Below, one piece after another: positions 24,361 through 32,808 of a DNA stretch of 64,000 bases (position 1 is the stretch's first letter; the number at the start of each line of letters is the position of its first letter). This stretch comes from Bacillus sp. THAF10. GTDB lineage: Bacteria > Bacillota > Bacilli > Bacillales > Bacillaceae_I. Made by a program: the position numbers and the translations under genes. A model generated the notes under the pieces. It did no database searches. It had not been told where the DNA came from and worked only from the letters and a program-made list of their open reading frames with translations. The stretch lies in the NCBI RefSeq assembly GCF_009363695.1, contig NZ_CP045403.1, positions 2,088,001 through 2,152,000 of the forward strand. The letters are read 5' to 3'.

Positions 24361-25215
24361 TTAGTTGTTATTTTCGTAATCGTATACACCTTTACCTGAT
24401 TTCCGTCCGAGACGTCCTGCTTTTACGTATTTTTCAAGTAATGGAGCAGGTCTGTATTTTTCGCCAAGCTTTTCGTGAAGATATTTTAAATTATTTAGTC
24501 GTGTATCAAGGCCAACAAGATCACCAAGCTCAAACGGTCCCATAGGATAATTCAAGCCTAATTTAATGGCTTTATCAATTTCTTCTGGTGAACCTACCCC
24601 TTCTTGAAGCATATAAAAGGCTTCATTCCCAACAAGGGCACTGATACGACTAGTTACAAATCCTGGGAACTCATTGACTACAACGGTTTCCTTACCCATA
24701 TTTTCCGCAACCTGTCGAATATAAGCAGCTGTTTCATCACTTGTTTCAAGACCTCTGACAATTTCAACGAGCTTCATTTTATGGACAGGATTGAAAAAAT
24801 GCATCGCAATTACTTTTTCTGGCCGCTTTGTGAAACTAGCAATTTCGGTAGGACTCATAGTGGAAGTGTTCGATGCAAAATAACACGTCGCAGGAGCTAT
24901 CGCATCTATTTGTTCAAACACTGATTTTTTAATGGCCATATTTTCAGGGACAGCTTCAATGATAAGGCTAGCATTATCACAAGAATCTTTTAAGCTAGTA
25001 GAATAAAAGAGATTTTCACGAAACATTGTAAGTTGTGAATCTGTTACTTTTCCTCTTTCTATTCCCTTTTCATTGATTTTTTCAAGCTCGACTTTGGCAC
25101 TGTTAAGCTGTTGGTCACTTACATCCACAAGCGTCGTTTGATAGCCACCAAGGGCGCTTACGTAAGCAATGCCACGCCCCATCACGCCAGATCCGATGAC
25201 AACTATTTTTTCCAT
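24361..25215 (-). CDS. paaH: 3-hydroxyacyl-CoA dehydrogenase (3-hydroxyadipyl-CoA dehydrogenase)
   Basis: This NAD-dependent dehydrogenase oxidises 3-hydroxyadipyl-CoA to 3-oxoadipyl-CoA. It has the Rossmann motif VIGSGVMGRGIAYV (about 5-18), SNTSTMSPTEIA, AMHFFNPVHKMKLVEI with the catalytic His, and GFVTSRISA with the C-terminal helical domain. ATG 25215 has AGGAGG 9 nt upstream; an upstream in-frame ATG would overlap it. Length 284 fits PaaH/Hbd. A strong hairpin with a T tract lies between the preceding aldehyde dehydrogenase and this gene. Confidence 0.88.
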   Translation of the reverse strand: MEKIVVIGSGVMGRGIAYVSALGGYQTTLVDVSDQQLNSAKVELEKINEKGIERGKVTDSQLTMFRENLFYSTSLKDSCDNASLIIEAVPENMAIKKSVFEQIDAIAPATCYFASNTSTMSPTEIASFTKRPEKVIAMHFFNPVHKMKLVEIVRGLETSDETAAYIRQVAENMGKETVVVNEFPGFVTSRISALVGNEAFYMLQEGVGSPEEIDKAIKLGLNYPMGPFELGDLVGLDTRLNNLKYLHEKLGEKYRPAPLLEKYVKAGRLGRKSGKGVYDYENNN

Positions 25216-25242
25216 ATGTAAAATTCCTCCTAACATGTTGTG

Positions 25243-25276
25243 AAAAAGAGCAAAGAGGACTAGCCTCTTTGCTCTT
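25243..25276 (-). terminator. Terminator-like hairpin inside the paa operon (ALDH / paaH junction)
   Basis: On the minus strand AAGAGCAAAGAGG-N5-CCTCTTTGCTCTT forms a perfect 13-bp stem followed by TTTC. It lies after the ALDH stop and only 28 nt before paaH, leaving no room for a promoter, so paaH/paaJ depend on read-through unless a promoter lies within the ALDH gene. Confidence 0.75.
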
Positions 25277-25293
25277 GAATGGTTGTTATCCCA

Positions 25294-26811
25294 TTAGACA
25301 CCGAACGGATTTAGTGGACGGCTTCCAAAGTAGGAAATAATACTTTTTGTTTCTGTGTATAAGTCTAATGTTTCAATGCAAAGCTCACGTCCGAAACCAG
25401 ATTGCTTATATCCTCCAAATGGAGTCCCAGGGAATGCGGAGAATGGGCAATTCACCATAACGATTCCAGCTTGGATTTGTTTTGCAACGCGTGTTGCACG
25501 AGCATGGTTTGTAGTCCAAATTGCTGAGCCAAGGCCATATTCGCTATCATTTGCTAGTTTTACTGCTTCCTTTTCGTCACTAAACGGCATCACGACAACA
25601 ACTGGTCCGAAGATTTCTTCTTTTACTGCTTTCATTTCATGGGTAACTCCTGTAATGATGGTCGGCTCATACCAATATCCATTTTCATAGCCTTCTACAT
25701 TTGCAACCTTGCCACCAAGTACAACGTTTGCGCCATCTTCTTTGGCAGATTGAACATACCCATCTATCACATCAAGCTGGGCTTGATTGATAACCGCCCC
25801 GATATGTGTTTCCTTCGCAAAAGGATCTCCCAATTGAAGCTTCTTAGCTTTTTCCACGAATTTTTCCATGAACACATCATAAATGCTTTCGTGGACATAT
25901 AAACGGGAGCGTGCTTCACAAGATTGACCGGTGTTATAGAAAATACCAAACAAGGAACCATCCACTGCTGCATCGATATCTGCATCTTCAAACACAACAT
26001 TTGGAGATTTTCCACCAAGCTCAAGCGTTACACGCTTTAACGTTTGAGAAGCTTTTTCCATAATGTCTTTACCGATTGGCGTGGAGCCTGTAAAAGCAAC
26101 TTTATCGACATTTGGATGCTCTACTAGATAGTTACCAACCTCAGAGCCTGCTCCAGGAATGATGTTTACCACTCCTTCTGGAACACCAGCTTCCACGCAG
26201 ATTTCGCCTACTACAATTGCCGTTAAAGGAGTTAAGGTAGCAGGTTTTACTATAACCGAACATCCAACTGCAATGGCAGGTGCGATTTTCCACGCTGCCA
26301 TCATTAATGGGTAGTTCCATGGAATGATTTGTGCGCAAACGCCAACTGGTTCTTTTTCTGTGAAGTTTTGGAATTGTCCTGGCACATTATTAACGGCACC
26401 ACGATGGCCAACAATGGCTCCAGCATAGAATTCGAAGTCTTCAATGGCTTGCATTACCTGACCTTGGGCAGCAGATAACGATTTCCCTGTGTCTAGAATC
26501 TCTAACTCTACTAGTTCATTAAAACGAGAGCGCATGATCGAAGCAATTTTATTTAAGGTTCTTGCTCTTTTGTTTAACGGTGCAAGTTTCCATTTTCCTT
26601 TGTCAAAAGCAAGACGCGCGGCTTGGATCGCTTTTTCCGCATCTTCTTTCCCAGCTTTTGCAATTGTTGCAATCGCTTCACCTGTTGCAGGGTTGTAAGT
26701 AGTAAATGTTTCTCCTGAGACGCTGTCCATTCTCTGGCCACCGATAATTAGTTGATAGGAGTCACGCTTCATTTGTAACATTTCCATTTTTTCTTCTTTT
26801 ACAGTTGCCAT
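25294..26811 (-). CDS. Aldehyde dehydrogenase of the phenylacetate pathway (PaaZ-ALDH function without hydratase domain)
   Basis: This 505-residue NAD(P)-dependent aldehyde dehydrogenase has PWNYP (N165), E264 in ELGGKSP and the catalytic Cys C298 in NTGQSCEA. In the known pathway 3-oxo-5,6-dehydrosuberyl-CoA semialdehyde is oxidised by the ALDH domain of PaaZ, which is fused to a MaoC-like hydratase domain in E. coli (about 680 residues). Here the protein ends after the ALDH domain, so ring opening of oxepin-CoA must come from another protein, possibly one of the two crotonases. It starts 22 nt after paaG. A broad-specificity betaine-type enzyme is the alternative. Confidence 0.82.
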   Translation of the reverse strand: MATVKEEKMEMLQMKRDSYQLIIGGQRMDSVSGETFTTYNPATGEAIATIAKAGKEDAEKAIQAARLAFDKGKWKLAPLNKRARTLNKIASIMRSRFNELVELEILDTGKSLSAAQGQVMQAIEDFEFYAGAIVGHRGAVNNVPGQFQNFTEKEPVGVCAQIIPWNYPLMMAAWKIAPAIAVGCSVIVKPATLTPLTAIVVGEICVEAGVPEGVVNIIPGAGSEVGNYLVEHPNVDKVAFTGSTPIGKDIMEKASQTLKRVTLELGGKSPNVVFEDADIDAAVDGSLFGIFYNTGQSCEARSRLYVHESIYDVFMEKFVEKAKKLQLGDPFAKETHIGAVINQAQLDVIDGYVQSAKEDGANVVLGGKVANVEGYENGYWYEPTIITGVTHEMKAVKEEIFGPVVVVMPFSDEKEAVKLANDSEYGLGSAIWTTNHARATRVAKQIQAGIVMVNCPFSAFPGTPFGGYKQSGFGRELCIETLDLYTETKSIISYFGSRPLNPFGV

Positions 26812-26833
26812 TTTCTCATCTCCTAAAAGAATA

Positions 26834-27607
26834 TTATTTACCTTGGAAAGCGGGCTTTCTTTTCTCGATAAAAGAAGTAACTCCTTCTTTATGATCTATA
26901 GAAAGTCCGGCAATTCGTTGGCAATATGCTTCATGTTCTAAATAGTCATCATAGTTCATGTTCCAGCCTGCGCTAATAGAACGTTTAATTAGTGCGATGG
27001 CTTGAGTTGGCATCGAGGCGATACGCTCGGCAAATCGTGACACTTCTGATTCCCATTCATCCATAGAGAAAACCTTGGTTGCTAGCCCTAGTTCTTTGGC
27101 TTCGTCCGCTTTTACTTTTTCACCAAATACAGCAAGTTCTAATGCTTTGGCATTGCCAATGAGCTTAGGGAGAAAATAAAGGTTACCTGAGTCAGGGACA
27201 AGGCCTACATGGATAAATGCCTGTACAAAGCTCGCCTTTTCAGAAACTAAGCGAAAGTCGCATGCAAGAGCCAAGCTGAACCCCGCTCCAGCTGCGACGC
27301 CATTCACAGCAGCAATCACAGGCTTCTCACATGTAGCAAGCGCTTTCATCATTGGCCCGTATCTTGTGCGAAGAACCTCCCCATGATCCATGTTCTCGTC
27401 TACTTCTGCAAGGTCTTGACCAGAGGAGAAAGCTCTTCCTTCGCCTGTAATAACAACCGCTCTTGTTTCAGAATCAGAATTTGCTTGTTTTAGTGCCTTT
27501 GCAATCTCTTTGTTCATTTGCTCTGTAAAAGCATTCAGCTTATCTGGTCTGTTCATGATGATCCAAGCAACATTGTTTTTTAGTTCCACACGAATGGTTT
27601 CAAACAT
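26834..27607 (-). CDS. paaG: 1,2-epoxyphenylacetyl-CoA isomerase (crotonase family)
   Basis: PaaG isomerises ring-1,2-epoxyphenylacetyl-CoA to oxepin-CoA and also shifts double bonds of later intermediates. The crotonase fold is clear (EGRAFSSGQDL, VNGVAAGAGFSLALACD). The catalytic Asp is visible in GLVPDSGNLYFLPKL (D139), as in E. coli PaaG (GLIPDCGG), while the two Glu of hydratases are absent, supporting an isomerase rather than a hydratase. Length 257. It lies between paaF and the aldehyde dehydrogenase with short gaps. Confidence 0.85.
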   Translation of the reverse strand: MFETIRVELKNNVAWIIMNRPDKLNAFTEQMNKEIAKALKQANSDSETRAVVITGEGRAFSSGQDLAEVDENMDHGEVLRTRYGPMMKALATCEKPVIAAVNGVAAGAGFSLALACDFRLVSEKASFVQAFIHVGLVPDSGNLYFLPKLIGNAKALELAVFGEKVKADEAKELGLATKVFSMDEWESEVSRFAERIASMPTQAIALIKRSISAGWNMNYDDYLEHEAYCQRIAGLSIDHKEGVTSFIEKRKPAFQGK

Positions 27608-27619
27608 TGGACTGCCCCC

Positions 27620-28399
27620 TTATTCGCCTTTAAAGTGTGGCTTGCGCTTTTCCTGAAAAGCACGCATTCCTTCTTTTTGATCTTGTGAGGCAAAAAGCAA
27701 ATAAAAATTCTTTCTTTCATATTGCATTCCTTCATAAATGGAATAATCCACTGCTTTATGAACGGATTCCTTTATCAGGCGCAAGGAAAGCGGAGGTTGC
27801 TTAGCAATCTTGTTAGCAAACTTTACTGTTTCTTCCATTAGAAGTTCGTTTGCGATTACTCGATTAATGACACCATAATGCAAAGCTTCCTTTGCGGTCA
27901 TTCTGTCACCAGTTAAGAGCCATTCCATTGCTTTTGATTTTCCCATTAGCTTGGTTAACCGTTGTGTCCCACCAGCCCCAGGCATCACACCAAGGCTGAT
28001 TTCCGGAAAACCAAATTCAGCATTGTGCCCTGCAAAAAGAATGTCACAGCAAAGCGCAAGCTCAAAGCCGCCACCAAGTGCAAAGCCCTGAACCGCACCA
28101 ACTATTGGTTTTTTCACCCAAGCAAGACGGTCCCATTCGGTAAATTGATTTAATAATTCAAGGTCGATGGCGCTTGCTTCTGCCATCTCGTCAATATCAG
28201 CGCCTGCTGCAAAAGCCCGGCCGTTTCCTGAGAGAACAATCACTTTTACCTCATCATTTCGATCAAATTCTTCCATGGTGGTCACAATTTCTGTTACCAT
28301 TGGACGATTAATCGCATTTAACACCTTTGGACGGTTTAATTTGATGATCCCGATACTGCCTTCAACTGAGACCTCAATAAAACCTAATTCCTTATTCAT
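27620..28399 (-). CDS. paaF: Enoyl-CoA hydratase (2,3-dehydroadipyl-CoA hydratase)
   Basis: Crotonase of 259 residues with both catalytic Glu of enoyl-CoA hydratases: E113 in ALGGGFELALCCD and E133 in FGFPEISLGVMPGAGGTQRL. In the paa pathway PaaF hydrates 2,3-dehydroadipyl-CoA to 3-hydroxyadipyl-CoA. Its start overlaps the end of the EthD-like gene by 8 nt, showing translational coupling. Because no hydratase domain is fused to the aldehyde dehydrogenase, this enzyme could also have to cover oxepin-CoA hydrolysis; that is speculation. Confidence 0.86.
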   Translation of the reverse strand: MNKELGFIEVSVEGSIGIIKLNRPKVLNAINRPMVTEIVTTMEEFDRNDEVKVIVLSGNGRAFAAGADIDEMAEASAIDLELLNQFTEWDRLAWVKKPIVGAVQGFALGGGFELALCCDILFAGHNAEFGFPEISLGVMPGAGGTQRLTKLMGKSKAMEWLLTGDRMTAKEALHYGVINRVIANELLMEETVKFANKIAKQPPLSLRLIKESVHKAVDYSIYEGMQYERKNFYLLFASQDQKEGMRAFQEKRKPHFKGE

Positions 28400-28700
28400 T
28401 CACTTCTTCACCAATCATCAATGTTACAAGGTCACCTGCAAACTTCATAAGATCCTTTCCAGAAGCCTTAGCCTCATCTGTTCTCATTGCTGTTTTTAGT
28501 GCATCATGACTGTCGTAATACATTTCACACATTAAATAATATTTTCCTTCGCCACCCATTGGACTACCAACTACTTTTGTCACTTCCATCTTGCGAAGAC
28601 CAGGGATCTTTGCCGTAATCGGTGCATGTGTATCAAAATAATGTTGATCAAAAGCTTCTTTGTTTTCCGGGTGTTTGTAAAGTGCGATAAGTTTTACCAT
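28392..28700 (-). CDS. EthD-family small protein within the paa operon
   Basis: This 102-residue dimeric ferredoxin-like (alpha/beta barrel) protein of the EthD family begins MVKLIALYKHPENKEAFDQH then YFDTHAPITAKIPGL, the conserved H-x-P-x-x-x-x-x-P-G pattern. EthD proteins accompany aromatic or ether monooxygenases and have poorly defined roles. Its position between paaD and paaF, overlapping paaF, suggests a function with the ring epoxidase or an unstable intermediate. It is not part of the E. coli paa set. Confidence 0.8.
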   Translation of the reverse strand: MVKLIALYKHPENKEAFDQHYFDTHAPITAKIPGLRKMEVTKVVGSPMGGEGKYYLMCEMYYDSHDALKTAMRTDEAKASGKDLMKFAGDLVTLMIGEEVNE

Positions 28701-28726
28701 CGTAAATCTCTCCTTTTATATGTAGT

Positions 28727-28747
28727 CACCTTACAAAAGGTAAGGTG
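28727..28747 (-). other. Stable hairpin between paaD and the EthD-like gene
   Basis: CACCTTAC-N5-GTAAGGTG without a T tract. It may set mRNA processing or protect an end; it is not an obvious terminator. Confidence 0.45.
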
Positions 28748-28754
28748 GTGTAGC

Positions 28755-29240
28755 TTACATCATGGTTGATACAGGTTTCATTGCTTCAAAGGGGTTCTTG
28801 CAGCCCTTGCAATAAAGAATACTTCTGCAGGCGGTAGGCCCAAAGATGTTATCTAAGGTAGTATAGGTGGAGCCACAATAAGGGCAATCTACATGCCATT
28901 GTCCTGTTTCATCCATCAGAGGTGGCGGAGCGATTCCAAATTCGATTAGATTCTTTCTGCCCTCTTCTGTAATTCTGTCAGATGTCCAGGGTGGCTGGTA
29001 TATAAATTCCACCTTCATCTCTTTTACCCCTTCTAAACAGCTTAGTTCTTTTTCTAGATTTTTCTTAATAATGTCTAGTGCTGGGCACCCCATAAAGGTT
29101 GGAAGCAATTTTATTTCCAAACACTCGCCATCCAGTTTTACTTCTTCCACCATTCCAAGGTCTACGATACTGATAGAATCAATCTCGGGGTCCTTCACTT
29201 TCTGTAGTGCTGCCCATATTTCGTTGTTATTTGTTTGCAT
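28755..29240 (-). CDS. paaD: PaaD, MIP18/DUF59 protein with C-terminal zinc-ribbon, assembly factor of the ring epoxidase
   Basis: PaaD is needed for maturation of the PaaABC epoxidase complex. The protein has an N-terminal MIP18/DUF59 domain (KVKDPEIDSISIVDLGMVEE, LLPTFMGCPALDIIKKNLE) and a C-terminal four-Cys ribbon, CPYCGST ... CRSILYCKGC. ATG 29240 (MQTNNNEIW) is preferred, 19 nt after the paaC stop; a start at 29282 would lie within paaC. The Cys residues suit transient Fe-S or iron handling, which is family knowledge. Confidence 0.86.
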   Translation of the reverse strand: MQTNNNEIWAALQKVKDPEIDSISIVDLGMVEEVKLDGECLEIKLLPTFMGCPALDIIKKNLEKELSCLEGVKEMKVEFIYQPPWTSDRITEEGRKNLIEFGIAPPPLMDETGQWHVDCPYCGSTYTTLDNIFGPTACRSILYCKGCKNPFEAMKPVSTMM

Positions 29241-29259
29241 TTCACTCAGTCCTTTTGCC

Positions 29260-30081
29260 TTACCAGACAGCTGCTGGATCACTGTTGTATACTTCCGCTA
29301 ACGTCTTTAAGGCCTCTTCTAAGTCCGAAGTATGCTCTCCATTTCTCCCATTGCCGCTTTTCATTTTCGTGTTGGTTTCAAGTGATAGGTTGGCTCTTTC
29401 AAACATCGCACTCAATTCGGATACAAATCGTTGACGAAGCGCATCTTCTGAATCTAGTAAGTTAAAAGAAGTCATCTTTTCTCCAGATGGCCCAAGATGA
29501 ATCACACCTTCGAATTCTTCCATCACCAGTTGTATTGCTGCCACCATTCTGCTTTTAGCATCTCCATTTGCATTACATAGTTGGACAAACCAGGTTTTCC
29601 AATGTAGAAGATGATAATAGAGCTCCATATTTACTTTAATTGCTATATGCTTTAATGGCTCATAGGAAGAGTTTTTCAAGGATTCGACCTTAATTTTTTT
29701 TAGCATGGTGTAAAAACAGTTCCTCACAACGGTGAAGGCCCAATCGTATTTTGGTTCCGTAAGATACGTTCCACTACCATTCACTTTTTCTAGTAAAATA
29801 GCATTCACTCTTTCCTTTACACTTCTACCATGGGCAAGAACGTCCATATTTCCTTCACCAAGCTCTTCTAATAGCTGATAGAACATGGATGCATGGCCCA
29901 TGGTGTCTTGATTTATGGAGGAAAAAGCAACATCCTCTTCAATATGAGGTGCTAATCCTAGCCACTCCGATCCCCTGTAAGCGATGATAAAATCATCATC
30001 TGCGAGTTGAAAGAGTAATGAAGTTAGAGCTTGATAATACTCAGAATTTTGTTTCGCCTCTGCAGGGCTTGTAATAATCAT
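29260..30081 (-). CDS. paaC: Phenylacetyl-CoA epoxidase structural subunit PaaC
   Basis: PaaC is the non-catalytic ferritin-like subunit that forms a heterodimer with PaaA. The 273 residues are mostly helical. Recognisable family blocks include LTSLLFQLADDDFIIAYRGS then EWLGLAPHIEEDVAF (about 16-52) and VNMELYYHLLHWKTWFVQL. It overlaps paaB by four bases (ATGA), so the two are translationally coupled. Confidence 0.88.
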   Translation of the reverse strand: MIITSPAEAKQNSEYYQALTSLLFQLADDDFIIAYRGSEWLGLAPHIEEDVAFSSINQDTMGHASMFYQLLEELGEGNMDVLAHGRSVKERVNAILLEKVNGSGTYLTEPKYDWAFTVVRNCFYTMLKKIKVESLKNSSYEPLKHIAIKVNMELYYHLLHWKTWFVQLCNANGDAKSRMVAAIQLVMEEFEGVIHLGPSGEKMTSFNLLDSEDALRQRFVSELSAMFERANLSLETNTKMKSGNGRNGEHTSDLEEALKTLAEVYNSDPAAVW

Positions 30082-30425
30082 TGCTGCTTTTTCCCTCCCC
30101 AGGACATGATCTCCTTTTCATCAAGCATGCCTTGTTCATAATGACGCCATTTTTTCTTTAAATAACCATAGCCTTTTGTATTACGATAATCTTTGTTGTC
30201 AATTCGTTGTAGGGTTTCTTTTTCCTCTTGGGTCATTTTGCGAATATGTGAACGCTCAATCACCCATATATCCACTGCAGGCTCACGACGCATAAAGTTC
30301 TCTTGTGCCATTACAAGCGCGATTTCTTTGTTTGGAGCGAGCAAACTGAATTGATATTGCATGGGAGATGTATGCGATCGTTTGCTGAACACTTCGAATT
30401 CCTTATAAAAACCTTTTGTACTCAT
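30078..30425 (-). CDS. paaB: Phenylacetyl-CoA epoxidase subunit PaaB
   Basis: This small 115-residue subunit bridges PaaAC heterodimers. It has the conserved YKEFEVFSKRSHTSPMQYQF then SLLAPNKEIALVMAQENFM (N-terminal) and VDIWVIERSHI. It begins 14 nt after paaA. In E. coli PaaB is 95 residues; the extra C-terminal part here (GYGYLKKKWRHYEQG) is typical of Gram-positive forms as far as I recall. Confidence 0.88.
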   Translation of the reverse strand: MSTKGFYKEFEVFSKRSHTSPMQYQFSLLAPNKEIALVMAQENFMRREPAVDIWVIERSHIRKMTQEEKETLQRIDNKDYRNTKGYGYLKKKWRHYEQGMLDEKEIMSWGGKKQQ

Positions 30426-30439
30426 AAGTTAAGCCCCCT

Positions 30440-31408
30440 TTACCCTGCGTTTGTTTCGGAGCTTAGTGCTTCTCGAACCCATGCATTATTTTCATGCGCG
30501 ATGATCCTTAAACGCAATCGATCTTTTGATTTTGGTCCATTGTTTCGGATGATTTCTTTAAAATTGCTCCAGTCTGGCTGCTGATAGATCCATTTCTGTT
30601 CCTTTTCGTCATAACGCATGGTTGTATCAGGAAGAGTTAGACCTAGCGAGAGCACGCGAGGAATATATTTGGTGAAAAAGTCCTGTCGCAGCTCTTCATT
30701 GCTCTTCGTTCTAATTCCATATTTCATGGTGACATCTTGTTTGGAGGTACCGGTTGTGGAAGCATCTGCCGGGCCAAAGAACATTAATAACGCTTCCCAC
30801 CATCTGTTGATAGAATCTTGTATCATATCCCGTTGCTCTTTTGTGCCTTCTGCAAGTGCCATAATAATGGCCTCTCCATGCTGAGCATGAAAAACTTCTT
30901 CGGCACAAATTCGTTTTAATGATCTCGCGTAAGGGCCGTAGGAGGCATCGAGCATGTTCGTTTGCGAAATAATTGCAGCTCCATCTACAAGCCAGCCAAT
31001 TAATCCAGCATCTCCCCAAGTTGGCGCTTCCATATGAAACACATTATGAAACTTTAAATCTCCTGAAAATAGATCTTGCATGATTTCTTCTCTAGACTTA
31101 CCGTAGGGAGCCATTAAGTCCTCCGCTACACGTAGTAAAAGCTGTCCGTGCCCCATCTCATCCTGCACCTTTGCCATGATTCCTAGTTTTCGCTTTAATG
31201 TAGGAGCTTTTGGTACCCATTCCTTTTCTGGAAGCGCTCCCATTATTTCGCTGATTGCATGCATGGATATTAATTTAATCAATGTCTTACGGTACTCTTC
31301 TGGCATCCAATCATCTGCTTCAATTTTTTCGCCGTTCTGTATGCGCATCATAAAATGTTCGTGCTTTTCATCATCTGTTAAGCGGTCAAACACACTTGCG
31401 TTTGTCAA
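30440..31408 (-). CDS. paaA: Phenylacetyl-CoA epoxidase catalytic subunit PaaA
   Basis: PaaA is the di-iron oxygenase subunit that forms ring-1,2-epoxyphenylacetyl-CoA with O2. Its 322 residues show two carboxylate-His metal motifs, DEMGH (83-87) and EEVFH (170-174), in the ferritin-like four-helix core, and HMEAPTWGDAGLIGWLVDG between them. The start is TTG at 31408 with AGGAGG 9 nt upstream. It is the first gene of the paaABCD operon and is preceded by a sigma-A promoter whose -10 overlaps the regulon operator. No PaaE-type FAD/2Fe-2S reductase gene follows, so the electron donor is not encoded here. Confidence 0.92.
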   Translation of the reverse strand: MTNASVFDRLTDDEKHEHFMMRIQNGEKIEADDWMPEEYRKTLIKLISMHAISEIMGALPEKEWVPKAPTLKRKLGIMAKVQDEMGHGQLLLRVAEDLMAPYGKSREEIMQDLFSGDLKFHNVFHMEAPTWGDAGLIGWLVDGAAIISQTNMLDASYGPYARSLKRICAEEVFHAQHGEAIIMALAEGTKEQRDMIQDSINRWWEALLMFFGPADASTTGTSKQDVTMKYGIRTKSNEELRQDFFTKYIPRVLSLGLTLPDTTMRYDEKEQKWIYQQPDWSNFKEIIRNNGPKSKDRLRLRIIAHENNAWVREALSSETNAG

Positions 31409-31426
31409 AATGGCCGCCTCCTATTT

Positions 31427-31447
31427 ATAACGTTTATTTAACGTTAT
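31427..31447. promoter_or_regulatory. Operator-like palindrome at the paaA promoter
   Basis: ATAACGTT-N5-AACGTTAT, perfect 8-bp arms. It starts on the last two bases of the -10 box, exactly as at the pheDH promoter. Confidence 0.8.
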
Positions 31448-31474
31448 TATATATTAATGTTATACGATTATCAA
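31446..31474 (-). promoter_or_regulatory. Sigma-A promoter of the paaABCD operon
   Basis: On the minus strand TTGATA (31469-31474), a 17-bp spacer and TATAAT (31446-31451). The leader to the TTG start of paaA is about 30 nt and contains the operator. Confidence 0.8.
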
Positions 31475-31493
31475 CTCAGAAATTTCAGAAATA

Positions 31494-32783
31494 TTAAACC
31501 GTCACTTGTCTTTTATCAATCACTCGGACAGCTTTCCCTTCTGAGCGAGGAATTGTTTTTGGTGGAACGATGCTCACTTTCAGTTGTACATAACATGAGG
31601 AGTGTAAAGCTCTTTCGATTTTTTTCTCGAGCATCTGCTTATCGTAGTGCTCCATTTTTGCTTCTACAAACACTTCCATCGAATCCAAACTTTTATCTTT
31701 CTGGATAACAATTTGGTAGTGAGGGGCAACCTCCTCTATTTTCAACAGAACATGTTCAATTTGTGAGGGATAGACATTGACTCCTCTAACAATCAACATA
31801 TCGTCCACCCTTCCCTTTACTCGTGACATTTTGGTGGAGGTTCTTCCACATATGCACCTCTCTTTTTTTATGGAAGCAATATCTCCAGTACGGTACCGGA
31901 TAACTGGCATAGCTTCTTTCGTAAGGGAAGTGAAAACAAGTTCTCCTTCTTCTCCCTCAGGTAAAACTTCCCCAGTGTTTGGATCAATTACTTCTATATA
32001 AAAGTGATCTTCAGCCACATGTAGACCATCTTGTGCCTCATGACATTCCATCGCAACTCCCGGTCCAATCACCTCACTAAGTCCATAAATATCGCAAGCC
32101 TTAATGTCAAAAGTTTTTTCAAGTGTATGTCGCATCTCCTCTGACCAAGGCTCTGCACCAAAGATTCCGTATTTTAATGAGGTTTCCTTTGGATCAACCC
32201 CCATTTCTTTCATTTTTTCTGCGATGTTTAGCATATAGGATGGGGTTCCACAAATCACAGTAGGCTGGAAATCTTGAATAAGCTGGATTTGTCTATCCGT
32301 ATTTCCCCCAGAAACGGGTGTTGTCATCATTCCGAGTGTTTCACTCCCATAATGAAGGCCAAGACCACCTGTGAAAAGACCATAGCCATAGGCATTATGT
32401 AACACCTCGCCTTGTTTTCCTCCAGCCATTGAAATGGCCCTAGCAACGATCCCTCCCCACATATCGATATCATTTTTAGAGTAAGCAACAACTGTTGGTT
32501 TTCCGCTAGTACCTGATGATGCGTGCAGTCTGACAATTTCATTAGGAGACAGGGCAAACATTCCGAACGGATAATGGTCTCTTAAATCTTTTTTGGTTGT
32601 AAAAGGAAGTTTCTTTATGTCATCTAAGAAGTGAATATCGGAGGGAAGCAGATTATGTTCGAATAGTTTCTTTTGATAAAAAGAGACATTTTTATAGACA
32701 TGTTGAACCGTTTGCTGAAGCCTGATTAACTGCAAATCTCTTATTTGCTCGTGTGTAAAAGTTTCTACAGCATGTAAAATCAT
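31494..32783 (-). CDS. paaK: Phenylacetate-CoA ligase
   Basis: PaaK activates phenylacetate to phenylacetyl-CoA with ATP. The 429-residue protein has the AMP-binding P-loop SSGTSGKPTVVAYSKND (about 89-105), YGLSEVIGPG, the RYRTGD motif and the GRVDDMLIVRGVNVYPSQIE block (PaaK C-terminal lid). It starts at ATG 32783 and has its own promoter region with the shared operator at 32809-32829. With the dehydrogenase route from phenylalanine the cell would make phenylacetyl-CoA directly; PaaK serves free phenylacetate. Confidence 0.92.
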   Translation of the reverse strand: MILHAVETFTHEQIRDLQLIRLQQTVQHVYKNVSFYQKKLFEHNLLPSDIHFLDDIKKLPFTTKKDLRDHYPFGMFALSPNEIVRLHASSGTSGKPTVVAYSKNDIDMWGGIVARAISMAGGKQGEVLHNAYGYGLFTGGLGLHYGSETLGMMTTPVSGGNTDRQIQLIQDFQPTVICGTPSYMLNIAEKMKEMGVDPKETSLKYGIFGAEPWSEEMRHTLEKTFDIKACDIYGLSEVIGPGVAMECHEAQDGLHVAEDHFYIEVIDPNTGEVLPEGEEGELVFTSLTKEAMPVIRYRTGDIASIKKERCICGRTSTKMSRVKGRVDDMLIVRGVNVYPSQIEHVLLKIEEVAPHYQIVIQKDKSLDSMEVFVEAKMEHYDKQMLEKKIERALHSSCYVQLKVSIVPPKTIPRSEGKAVRVIDKRQVTV

Positions 32784-32808
32784 AATAATAACACCTTCCG
32801 TTTCTTAT

